From assembly GCA_035517495.1 (NCBI GenBank), contig DATIYT010000064.1:20025-84024 (forward strand): a DNA stretch of 64,000 nucleotides, in the 5' to 3' direction. The DNA is from DASZHJ01 sp035517495. GTDB lineage: Bacteria; Pseudomonadota; Alphaproteobacteria; ATCC43930; CGMCC-115725. Positions within the stretch are counted from its first letter, which is position 1. Each line of letters starts with the position of its first letter. The position numbers were made by a program, and so were the translations under genes. A model generated the notes under the pieces. It was not told the origin of the DNA, searched no databases, and was given only the letters and a program-made list of their open reading frames with translations. Below, piece by piece: positions 1-8,588 of the stretch.

Positions 1-3000
1 GCGGCAATGGCGCGCCCAGCGAATCGGTGATGCATGTGGAGGTGAGCGAGCAGAGCGATCCGAAACGCCTCGCCGAGATCGTACGCACGGTCGAGCACGT
101 GTTGGGCGACGTGCGCGCGGCGGTTGAGGGCTGGCAGCCCATGCTGGAGGCGCTGCAACGAGCGGCCGCGGCGCTCACTCCCGAGGCCAAGCTGCCGCTT
201 CCGACGGACGACGTGCGCGAGGCGGCGGAGTTCCTGGCTTGGCTCGCCGACGACCATTTCACCTTCCTGGGATATCGAGAATACCGCTTCGACGTTGCGG
301 ACGGCGCGATCGGCATCGTGCCCGGAAGCGGCCTCGGGATTCTTGCCCAAGAGACCTATCTGGTGTTCGATGGTCTGCGCAACTTCAAGGCGCTGCCGGC
401 GGAAGTGCAGGCCTATTTGCGGCAGCCGCGCGCGCTGCTGATCGCCAAGACCAATCAGCGCGCGACCGTTCACCGCTCGGCGCACATGGATGCAATTGGC
501 GTGCGGATCTTCGATGCCGCGGGGCACGTGATCGGCGAACGGATTTTCGTCGGACTCTTTACCTCGCTTGCCTACGGTCGGAGCTCGCGCAGCATTCCGC
601 TGCTTCGCCGGAAGGTGGCGCGCGTGCTGGAGCGCGCCGGCTTCCCGCCGCAGAGCCACGACGCCAAGGCGCTGCAACACATCCTCGACACGTTTCCGCG
701 CGACGAGCTGTTCCAGATCTCCGAAGACGAGCTCTTCGACATGGCGCTCGGCATTCTCAATCTGCAGGAGCGTCAGCGCATCGCGCTGTTCGTGCGCCGC
801 GATTCCTTCGGCCGTTTCGTCTCCTGCCTCGTTTACGTGCCGCGCGACCGCTACAACACCGAGCTGCGCCGACGATTCGCCGCGATTCTCGAAGCGGCAT
901 TTCATGGCACGGTGGACAATTTCTTCACCCAAGTGGACGAATCGGTGCTGGCGCGGGTGCACTATGTGATCAGCACGACGCGGGGTGCCAAGGCCGATGT
1001 CGACGTAGCCGCCGTCGAGCGGCGCCTCGCCGAAGCCGGGCGGAGCTGGGAGGACCGGCTCTCCGCGGCGCTGGTGGAAGCGAAGGGCGAGGCCCATGGC
1101 CTGACGCTGATGAACCGCTACGGGGCGGCGTTTCCGACGGCTTATCGCGAGCGCTTCTCGGCCGCGGCGGCGTGCGCCGACATCGCGCAGATCGAGGCGG
1201 TTCGCGGCGGGACGACAGCGCTCGCGCTCAATCTCTATAAGCCGCTCGAAGCGGAGCCCAACGAGCTTGGCTGCAAGGTCTATCGCGCTCGCAAACCGAT
1301 ACCGCTCTCCGACGTGCTGCCGATGCTGGAAAATCTGGGCCTCAAAGTGCTGAGCGAAGAGCCGTACCGGATCGGACCCGCGGGCGATCCCCACCCCGTC
1401 TACATGCAGGATTTCGCGCTGATCGCGCGCCAGGGCGGCATCGACGTCTCTGCGGTCCGTCCGCGCTTCGAGGAAGCGTTCGCGCGGCTCTGGGCCGGCG
1501 AGATGGAGAATGACGGCTTCAATCGGCTCATTCTCGGGGCCGGGCTCGATTGGCGCCAGGTGACGGTGCTGCGTCTTTACACCAAGGTCCTGCGCCAGGC
1601 CGGAAGCACCTTTAGCCAAGCCTATATGGAAGACACGCTCGCGGCGCATCCGGAGATCGCGGCCAAGCTCGCTCGAATGTTCGAACGGCGCTTCGACCCC
1701 GCCAATGCCGGAGGAGCAGCCGGCGCCAGCGACGCGATCGCCGGCGAGATCGAGAGCGACCTCGACGCGGTGGTCAATCTCGATGAAGACCGCATCCTCA
1801 GGAGCTACTTGACCCTGGTGCGCAAGAGCCTGCGCACCAACTATTTCCAACGCGGCGCTAGCGGCGCCGCCAAGCCCTATCTTGCGGTCAAGCTCGCTTC
1901 TCACGATATCGATATGCTGCCGCTGCCGCGGCCGCTCTATGAAATCTACGTCTATGCGCCGCGCATGGAGGGCCTGCACATGCGCGGCGGCAAGATCGCG
2001 CGCGGCGGCATCCGCTGGTCCGATCGGCGTGAGGATTTCCGCACGGAAATCCTGGGCCTCATGAAGGCGCAGATGGTGAAAAACGCCGTCATCGTACCGG
2101 TGGGCTCCAAGGGCGGCTTCGTGGTGAAACGCCCGCCGCCGGCCTCGGCCGGACGCGACGCGCTCATGACCGAGGTCGTCGAATGCTATAAGACGCTCAT
2201 GCGCGGCCTGCTCGATCTCACCGACAATATTGTCAGCGACAAGATCGTGCCGCCCGCCGATGTGGTCCGTCACGACGACGACGACCCCTATCTCGTGGTC
2301 GCCGCCGACAAGGGCACCGCGACCTTCTCCGACATCGCCAACGGCGTTGCCGAGGAGTACGGCTTCTGGCTCGGCGACGCCTTTGCGTCCGGCGGCTCCC
2401 AGGGCTACGACCACAAGACGCTGGGCATCACCGCGCGCGGCGCTTGGGAAACCGTGAAGCGCCATTTCCGCGAACTGGGCACCGACATTCAATCGACCGA
2501 TTTCACGGTGGTGGGAGTCGGCGACATGTCCGGCGACGTGTTCGGCAACGGGATGCTCCGTTCAGAGCACATCAAGCTGATCGGCGCCTTCGACCACCGC
2601 CACCTCTTCCTCGACCCCGATCCCGACCCCGAGGCGAGCTTCCGCGAGCGCAAGCGCCTGTTCGATCTCCCGCGCTCGAGCTGGGCCGACTACGACAAGA
2701 AGCTGATCTCTCGGGGCGGCGGTGTTTTCGAGCGGAACCGAAAATCGATTCCGCTATCGCCCGAGCTCCGCCGCCGCCTCGGGCTCGCCGCCGACGCCGC
2801 CTCGCCCGCCGAAGTGATCCAGGCGCTGCTCCGCGCCGAGATCGACCTCCTGTGGTTCGGCGGCATCGGCACTTACGTGAAAGCGAGCGAGGAGAGCCAC
2901 GCGGACGTCGGCGACCGCGCCAACGACCCGCTGCGCGTCGACGCCACGGAAATCCGCGCGCGCGTCGTCGGCGAGGGCGCCAATCTGGGCGTCACTCAGC

Positions 3001-4379
3001 TCGGCCGCGTCGAGTACGCACTGATGGGCGGGCACGTCAACACCGACGCGATCGACAATTCGGCGGGGGTCGACACCTCCGATCACGAGGTGAACCTCAA
3101 GATCCTGCTGAACGCCGCGGTCACGTCGGGCGATCTCACCATGAAGCAGCGCAACAAGGCGCTGAGCGACGTGGCCGACGACGTGGCGGCGCTCGTGCTC
3201 GCCGACAACTACTTGCAGGGCCTGGCGCTCACCCTCGCGCAATTGCAGGCGGCCGAGCGGCTCGATGCCGAGGCGCGGCTGATGCGCGGCCTGGAGAAGG
3301 CCGGGAAGCTCAACCGCGAGGTCGAGTTCCTGCCCGACGACGAGGAGCTGGCGCAGCGCGCGGTGCGGCAGCTGGGCTTGGTCCGGCCCGAGCATGCCGT
3401 GCTCATGGCCTACGTCAAAAATACGCTGGCGCATGAATTGGCGGCCAGCGACTTCGCCGACGACCCGCAGCTCGAGGACGACTTGCTCGCCTATTTCCCG
3501 AAGGCACTGGTCGAACGCTTCGCACCGCAGATCGAGGCGCATCGGCTGCGCCGCGAGATCATCGCGACGTCGGCCGCAAACGAAGTGGTGAACCGCTGCG
3601 GCATTTCCTTCGTTGCGGAAATCGCCGAACGAACCGGGCGCAACCACGGCGACGTGGCGCGCGCCTATTCGATCGTGCGCGGGGTCTTCGACCTCGACGC
3701 GATCTGGCGCGAAGTGAACGCCCTCGACAATATCGCTCCGGCGGCGATCCAGGCCGAGATGCTGTTGGGCTCGAACCGCCTGGTCGAGCGCGCCACGTGC
3801 TGGTTCCTGCGTGGCGCCGGCACGCTCGACATCGCCGAGCGAACCAAGGCGTTTCGGCCGGGCGTGCAGGCCTTGAGCGAGCATCTGAGCGAGGTGCTGC
3901 CTGAATCGCAACGCACGGAGCTCGCGCGCCGCACCGGGCGCTGGAGCGACGAGCGCGTGCCGGAACCCCTGGCCGAGCGAGTCGCCAAGCTCGACTTCCT
4001 CGCCTCGGCGCCCGATATCGTCAAGCTCGCCCTCGACTCAAAGCGCGACGTGCTGGAGATCGCGCGCGGCTTTTATGGGCTGGGAGCGCACTTCCGCCTC
4101 GATCTGCTGCGCCTTGCCGCGCGGAAGGTGAGCGCCGCCACGCAATGGCAGAAGCTCGCGATCGGAGCCATCGTCGAGGATTTCTATGGCCACCAGGCCG
4201 AGCTGACCGCGCGTTCGGTCAAAGGCAGTGCCGCCGAGTTTGAAGCCTGGCTTGCGGCGCGCAGCGGCGAGCTCGCTCACCTCGACGCACTCGTCGCCGA
4301 GCTGGTGAAGTCGCCGAGCCCGGACCTAGCCATGCTGACGGTCGCGAACCGGCAGTTCCGAGCGCTTGTCGCGGGGTAG
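1..4379 (+). CDS. NAD-specific glutamate dehydrogenase, large 180-kDa class, 5'-truncated
   Basis: Oxidative deamination of glutamate to 2-oxoglutarate with NAD+, a cytoplasmic catabolic enzyme. The reading frame is open to the left edge of the window, so the true start lies outside. The visible part is about 1,458 residues, against roughly 1,600 for the family. The first internal start candidates are the GTG at 27 and ATG at 30, but they fall inside conserved coding sequence. Around nt 1990-2120 is the conserved catalytic block with GGIRWSDRREDFRTE and PVGSKGGF. The Rossmann NAD domain follows, with DKGTATFSDIAN and GVGDMSGDVFGNGML near nt 2310-2560. The long N-terminal (ACT-like) and C-terminal all-helical regions typical of this class are present. 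No frameshift is seen. Family assignment is secure; the exact start is outside the window. Confidence 0.96.
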   Translation, partial: GNGAPSESVMHVEVSEQSDPKRLAEIVRTVEHVLGDVRAAVEGWQPMLEALQRAAAALTPEAKLPLPTDDVREAAEFLAWLADDHFTFLGYREYRFDVADGAIGIVPGSGLGILAQETYLVFDGLRNFKALPAEVQAYLRQPRALLIAKTNQRATVHRSAHMDAIGVRIFDAAGHVIGERIFVGLFTSLAYGRSSRSIPLLRRKVARVLERAGFPPQSHDAKALQHILDTFPRDELFQISEDELFDMALGILNLQERQRIALFVRRDSFGRFVSCLVYVPRDRYNTELRRRFAAILEAAFHGTVDNFFTQVDESVLARVHYVISTTRGAKADVDVAAVERRLAEAGRSWEDRLSAALVEAKGEAHGLTLMNRYGAAFPTAYRERFSAAAACADIAQIEAVRGGTTALALNLYKPLEAEPNELGCKVYRARKPIPLSDVLPMLENLGLKVLSEEPYRIGPAGDPHPVYMQDFALIARQGGIDVSAVRPRFEEAFARLWAGEMENDGFNRLILGAGLDWRQVTVLRLYTKVLRQAGSTFSQAYMEDTLAAHPEIAAKLARMFERRFDPANAGGAAGASDAIAGEIESDLDAVVNLDEDRILRSYLTLVRKSLRTNYFQRGASGAAKPYLAVKLASHDIDMLPLPRPLYEIYVYAPRMEGLHMRGGKIARGGIRWSDRREDFRTEILGLMKAQMVKNAVIVPVGSKGGFVVKRPPPASAGRDALMTEVVECYKTLMRGLLDLTDNIVSDKIVPPADVVRHDDDDPYLVVAADKGTATFSDIANGVAEEYGFWLGDAFASGGSQGYDHKTLGITARGAWETVKRHFRELGTDIQSTDFTVVGVGDMSGDVFGNGMLRSEHIKLIGAFDHRHLFLDPDPDPEASFRERKRLFDLPRSSWADYDKKLISRGGGVFERNRKSIPLSPELRRRLGLAADAASPAEVIQALLRAEIDLLWFGGIGTYVKASEESHADVGDRANDPLRVDATEIRARVVGEGANLGVTQLGRVEYALMGGHVNTDAIDNSAGVDTSDHEVNLKILLNAAVTSGDLTMKQRNKALSDVADDVAALVLADNYLQGLALTLAQLQAAERLDAEARLMRGLEKAGKLNREVEFLPDDEELAQRAVRQLGLVRPEHAVLMAYVKNTLAHELAASDFADDPQLEDDLLAYFPKALVERFAPQIEAHRLRREIIATSAANEVVNRCGISFVAEIAERTGRNHGDVARAYSIVRGVFDLDAIWREVNALDNIAPAAIQAEMLLGSNRLVERATCWFLRGAGTLDIAERTKAFRPGVQALSEHLSEVLPESQRTELARRTGRWSDERVPEPLAERVAKLDFLASAPDIVKLALDSKRDVLEIARGFYGLGAHFRLDLLRLAARKVSAATQWQKLAIGAIVEDFYGHQAELTARSVKGSAAEFEAWLAARSGELAHLDALVAELVKSPSPDLAMLTVANRQFRALVAG

Positions 4380-4566
4380 GAGCTAGCCCTTACCCCCGCA
4401 GCGCAATGCCTCGGGGAAGCCGCGAGGCGGCCTCAGCGGGGTTCGCTCGAGTTGAAAGCTGGAGCGACGCTGGTCTCGATACCACCTAATTGCAATTGAG
4501 CCCGACACTTCGAGCGGGCAGCCTGTGCCGTCAGGAGGGCGCAGGGCGTCTAGGTGGCGAGGTCTG

Positions 4567-4827
4567 ATGCGGCGTTTCCAGGATCGGGATTTCGCGACGC
4601 TGAACTTTCAAAAGAAACTCGGCCGCCCTCCCAATTTGGATAACGAGAAGGCCGCCCACCAGATTTCGCGCGACCGCCCGCCGATCCTGATGCGGCGTTT
4701 CCAGGAACGCGAACTCCTGGTGCGGAAGTTCACAAGGAAATTCGGCCGCCCGCCCAATTTGAATAACCCGACTACATTCAACGAGAAGGTCGCTTATAAG
4801 ATTTTGCACGACCGCCGGCCGATCCTG
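4567..4827 (+). repeat. Imperfect tandem duplication inside the TupA-like gene
   Basis: Copy 1 is 4567-4689 (123 nt) and copy 2 is 4690-4827 (138 nt). Both begin ATGCGGCGTTTCCAGGA and both end in codons for arginine-proline-isoleucine-leucine (RPPIL and RPIL). Copy 1 lacks a 15-nt segment encoding PTTFN that copy 2 has. Copies remain in frame. Confidence 0.85.
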
Positions 4828-5550
4828 ACGCGCCTCCAGGACAAGCTGCAAGCGCGCGACTACGTCGCGCAGCAGATCGGCGCGGAATATCTGAGCGAGG
4901 TTTACCAAGTCCACCAGTCGCCCCACGAGATCGATTGGGGGAAGCTGCCGCGGCGCTTCGTGATCAAAATGAACCACGGATGTGGGATGAACATTTTCGT
5001 CACGGACTTCGTCGCGGACATTTCCAGATCCTGGGTGAGCCGGATCGAGTCCATCCTGAACCGCTGGCGCGCCATGAATTGGTACGAATCCGACCTTGAA
5101 TGGGCCTACCTCGACATACGACCCGCGATCTTCGTGGAGGAAATGCTGAGGGAGCCCGACGATACCATCGCGCTCGACTGGAAATTCTGGGTCTTCGACG
5201 GTCGCGTTGAGTACGTGTCGGTCAGCACCGACCAGCTCACCCTGCGAAAAGTCAACTATTATGACCGAAACCTCACGCGGCAGACGCTCAACCGCCACCG
5301 TCCGAACATTCCGATCGAACCGAGGTTTCCGGACAACATCGACCTTATGTTCTCGCTGGCGGAGCGGCTCGGCCGCGATTTGGACTTTGTTCGGGTCGAC
5401 ATGTACAACGTCGGCGGTCGGATCGTGTTTGGCGAGTTCTGCCACTATCCCGATGCCGGCTTAGTCCCGTTCGACCCGCCGGAATACGATCAGGTTTTCG
5501 GCAGCAAATGGCATTGGCCGCCCGATTATGGTCAGGCGAGCCGGCGATAA
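4567..5550 (+). CDS. TupA-like ATP-grasp protein
   Basis: Resembles the TupA-like ATP-grasp family often found with polysaccharide or teichuronopeptide synthesis genes; the reaction is unknown for most members. Family-like segments include NNPTTFNEKVAYKIL, RFVIKMNHGCGMN, FVEEMLREPDD, DWKFWVFDGRVEYV, DFVRVDMYNVGGRIVFGE and a C-terminal FGSKWHWPPD. An in-frame GTG at 4525 would add 14 residues. The ATG at 4567 is preferred because GCGAGG lies just upstream and it opens the first copy of an internal duplication. Residues 1-41 repeat imperfectly as residues 42-87; family members normally begin with the second copy. The gene looks less GC-rich than the flanking genes. It stands alone, with no other polysaccharide genes beside it, so its substrate cannot be guessed. 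Confidence 0.82.
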   Translation: MRRFQDRDFATLNFQKKLGRPPNLDNEKAAHQISRDRPPILMRRFQERELLVRKFTRKFGRPPNLNNPTTFNEKVAYKILHDRRPILTRLQDKLQARDYVAQQIGAEYLSEVYQVHQSPHEIDWGKLPRRFVIKMNHGCGMNIFVTDFVADISRSWVSRIESILNRWRAMNWYESDLEWAYLDIRPAIFVEEMLREPDDTIALDWKFWVFDGRVEYVSVSTDQLTLRKVNYYDRNLTRQTLNRHRPNIPIEPRFPDNIDLMFSLAERLGRDLDFVRVDMYNVGGRIVFGEFCHYPDAGLVPFDPPEYDQVFGSKWHWPPDYGQASRR

Positions 5551-5621
5551 CGATTAAGAGTGAGCGACCGTCCGCCCGGATTTGCCACCCTGCGAGGGCG
5601 GGCCTATATCTTGGCCGACCC

Positions 5622-6740
5622 ATGAGCGCCGCCGACACCATCGCCGCCCGCAGGAACCTGGTGGGCCTCGACCGCGCCGAGCTTGCCGCCGAGATGGCGG
5701 CGTTCGGCGCCGAGCCCTTCCGCGCGCGTCAGCTCTGGCATTGGATCTACCACCGCGGCGCCACCTCTTTCGACCAGATGACCTCGCTCTCGAAGGCCTT
5801 CCGCGCGTCGCTTGCGGAGCGTTACGAGATCGCGCGTCCGGCGGTCTCGCGTGCGTTGCAATCGAGCGACGGGACGCGCAAGTGGCTGTTGCGCTTCGGC
5901 GACGGCCAGGAAGTCGAGTGCGTGCACATCCCGGAATCGGACCGCGGCGCGCTCTGCGTCTCCTCGCAAGTGGGATGCACTCTCACCTGCAAATTCTGCC
6001 ACACCGGGACGCAGCGGCTGGTCCGCAACTTGGAAGCGGCGGAGATCGTGGGCCAGGTGATGATCGCGCGCGACGCGCTCGGCGAGTGGCCCTCGCCCGC
6101 GGAGGACCGCCAGCTCACCAACATCGTGATGATGGGAATGGGCGAGCCGCTCTACAATTTCGATAACGTCGCCAAGGCGCTCAAGATCGTGATGGACCAC
6201 GAGGGTCTCTCCATCTCGCGGCGCAAGATCACTCTCTCGACCGCGGGTGTCGTGCCGATGATCCGTCGCTGCGGCGCCGAGTTGGGCGTCAATCTCGCGA
6301 TCTCGCTGCACGCGGTGCGCGACGAGCTGCGCGACCACCTGGTCCCGCTCAACAGGAAATATCCGATCGCGGAGCTATTGGAGGCCTGCCGCTCCTATCC
6401 CGGCTCCAGCAACGCGCGGCGCATTACCTTCGAATACGTGATGCTCAAGGGCGTGAACGACACGCCGGCGGATGCGCGCGAGCTGGTGCGACTTCTCGCG
6501 GGGATTCCCGCCAAGGTCAATCTGATCCCGTTCAACCCCTGGCCCGGTGCACCCTTCGAGCGTTCGAGCGAGGCCTCGATCCAGGCCTTCGCCGAGATCG
6601 TCAACACCGCCGGATATTCCTCCCCCGTGCGAACGCCGCGCGGCGAGGACATCATGGCGGCCTGCGGTCAGCTCAAGTCGGCAAGCGTGAAGCTGCGCCG
6701 GAGCGGCGTGCCGAAGGCGGCCCAAGCGGGCGTGGCGTAG
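5622..6740 (+). CDS. rlmN: Dual-specificity RNA methyltransferase RlmN
   Basis: Radical SAM enzyme that methylates C2 of A2503 in 23S rRNA, and A37 in some tRNAs, by a ping-pong mechanism through a methyl-cysteine. The start chosen is ATG 5622 (MSAADTIAARR), giving 372 residues, the usual length. An in-frame extension back to 5508 runs into the upstream gene and is unlikely. The 4Fe-4S cluster cysteines are C119, C123 and C126 (CTLTCKFC). The catalytic pair is C112 (LCVSSQVGC) and C348 (MAACGQL). The MMGMGEPLYNFDNV and LSTAGVVPMI segments are typical. The gene is monocistronic between the TupA-like and propeller genes. Assignment is certain. Confidence 0.98.
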   Translation: MSAADTIAARRNLVGLDRAELAAEMAAFGAEPFRARQLWHWIYHRGATSFDQMTSLSKAFRASLAERYEIARPAVSRALQSSDGTRKWLLRFGDGQEVECVHIPESDRGALCVSSQVGCTLTCKFCHTGTQRLVRNLEAAEIVGQVMIARDALGEWPSPAEDRQLTNIVMMGMGEPLYNFDNVAKALKIVMDHEGLSISRRKITLSTAGVVPMIRRCGAELGVNLAISLHAVRDELRDHLVPLNRKYPIAELLEACRSYPGSSNARRITFEYVMLKGVNDTPADARELVRLLAGIPAKVNLIPFNPWPGAPFERSSEASIQAFAEIVNTAGYSSPVRTPRGEDIMAACGQLKSASVKLRRSGVPKAAQAGVA

Positions 6741-6897
6741 CCTCTGCGCAAAATCGTCGTTGAGGGGTGGCAAGGCAATCCGGCTTGGTAGTGAAATATT
6801 CGAGTGCAGGATCGCATGTCCTCGCGAAAATTTCACCGCATGCGGTCCTGCGAGGCATCCTATCTTGAGGGGGATGGGCAGAACGAGGAGCCGAGCC

Positions 6898-8403
6898 ATG
6901 ATTGAGCCGCACCGACCGCACCTCCGCCTTCCGCTCCTCTTGTGCTTGCTTTTGTTTGCCTCGTTCCCGACACGCGCCGATGAGGCCGTGGTCGTGGGTT
7001 ATCACAACACGCCCGACCGCAGCGGCCGCTATGTGATGCCGGGACTCACCGCCGAGCGCGCCCGCGGCATTCACCTCGACGCCGGCTTCAACGGCGACAT
7101 TGCGGGTCACGTTTACGCTCAGCCGATCTATTGGCGCCCGGCCGGCGCCACCAAAGGCGTTCTGATCGTCGCGACCGAAGACGATACCGTCTATGCGCTC
7201 GACGCCGACAGCGGCGCCACGCTTTGGCGCACGGAACTGGGCAAACCCGTGCCGCGCTCGTCGCTGCGGTGCGGCAACATCAATCCGCTGGGGATCACCG
7301 GCACCCCCGCGATCGACGCGCGGCGCGAAACCGCCTACTTCGATGCCATGGTCGCGGTGCAGGACCGGCCACAGCACTTGATCTTTGCGCTCGCCCTGCG
7401 CGACGGGTCGATTCGCCAGGGCTGGCCCCTCAACGTCACCGACGCGCTGGCGCGCCAGGGCCTTCGCTTCAATGCGCGCGACCAGAACGAACGCGGCGCG
7501 GTCACGATCGCGGGCGATCGCCTCTTTGTTCCCTTTGGCGGACACTGGGGCGATTGTGGCGACTATCACGGCTGGGTCGTGGGCGTGGCGCTCGATCATC
7601 CCGAGGACATAATCGCCTGGACGACCCGGGCCCAGGGCGGCGGTATCTGGGCGCCCGGCGGTATCGTGACCGACGGACGTTCGCTCTTCATCGCCACGGG
7701 CAACACCATGAGCGCCAAGGTTTGGTCGGATGGCGAGGCGGCATTCCGCCTGGGCCTCGACCTCAAGCGTTTCGAGCGGCCGAGCGATTATTTCGCGCCC
7801 AGCGATTGGCAGGCGCTCGACGACGCCGATCTCGACCTCGGCGGCAGCAATCCGATGCTGCTGGACGTGCCGAGCGGCGGCGAGACGAGGCCGCTGTTGC
7901 TGGCGCTCGGCAAGGATGGCAAGGCCTATCTGCTCGACCGCAACAATCTCGGCGGCATCGGTGGCGCACTCGCGGTCGAGACCGTGTCGACGGAATCGAT
8001 CCGCACGGCGCCGGCGGCGTTTCGATCGGGCAACGCCGTCATGGTGGCCTTTCAAGGGCGCGGGGCGGCCTGCCCGTCCGCGGCGAGAGGCCCCGGTCTC
8101 ACCGTGCTCAAGATCGTCGCCGAACCCAAGCCCGAGATCACGACACTTTGGTGCGGTTCGCTTCGCGGCGCGGGCTCGGCGATCGCGACGGTGTCAGATG
8201 CGAATGGCGCCGATCCCATCGTGTGGATCACCGGCGCCGAGGGCGACAACCGCCTGCACGGCTTCAAGGGCGAGACCGGCGAGGAATTGAGCGCAAGCGG
8301 CGCGGCTGGGATGGCGGGGCTGCGCCATTTCGGCACCATTCTCGCCGTCAACAATCGCCTCTATGTTGCCGCCGACGGTCGCGTTTACGCCTTCGCGTTC
8401 TGA
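6898..8403 (+). CDS. Secreted PQQ-type beta-propeller protein of unknown role
   Basis: A 501-residue exported protein. The start is ATG 6898, preceded by GAGGAG at a reasonable distance. The signal peptide is hydrophobic (LPLLLCLLLFASF) with a likely cut after TRA, near residue 25. The body shows outer-membrane-assembly/quinoprotein-like propeller blades, for example VYALDADSGATLWRTELG around residues 95-115 and VYAFAF at the very end. A CGNINPLGITGTPAID segment resembles quinoprotein blade turns. No cytochrome c motif and no obvious PQQ-dehydrogenase catalytic Asp-Glu signature was recognised, so enzymatic activity is not claimed. It probably acts in the periplasm as a binding or scaffold protein. 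Confidence 0.75.
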   Translation: MIEPHRPHLRLPLLLCLLLFASFPTRADEAVVVGYHNTPDRSGRYVMPGLTAERARGIHLDAGFNGDIAGHVYAQPIYWRPAGATKGVLIVATEDDTVYALDADSGATLWRTELGKPVPRSSLRCGNINPLGITGTPAIDARRETAYFDAMVAVQDRPQHLIFALALRDGSIRQGWPLNVTDALARQGLRFNARDQNERGAVTIAGDRLFVPFGGHWGDCGDYHGWVVGVALDHPEDIIAWTTRAQGGGIWAPGGIVTDGRSLFIATGNTMSAKVWSDGEAAFRLGLDLKRFERPSDYFAPSDWQALDDADLDLGGSNPMLLDVPSGGETRPLLLALGKDGKAYLLDRNNLGGIGGALAVETVSTESIRTAPAAFRSGNAVMVAFQGRGAACPSAARGPGLTVLKIVAEPKPEITTLWCGSLRGAGSAIATVSDANGADPIVWITGAEGDNRLHGFKGETGEELSASGAAGMAGLRHFGTILAVNNRLYVAADGRVYAFAF

Positions 8404-8588
8404 GGCGCGCTCCTGGTTCGCGTCTCACCTGCCGGCGACACTTGCCCGAGGTAGGAAGCGCACTCGGAAATACTCGTGGATTCGTGCTCATGACTGTCCG
8501 CACGAACCATGCTAGCGTACCCACGACGAGCGCGGTCGGGCACTCGGCAAGACCCTTCATATGCCGCGACAATTTTCGATGGCTGGTC

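Noticed and set aside
2754..3911. 385-codon frame antisense to NAD-glutamate dehydrogenase
   Set aside because: Shadow of a conserved dehydrogenase; no independent signals.
7131..8588. Upstream extension of the cyclase frame over the propeller gene
   Set aside because: The added 486 residues are an Arg-rich shadow of the propeller gene; cyclase homology begins after 8589.
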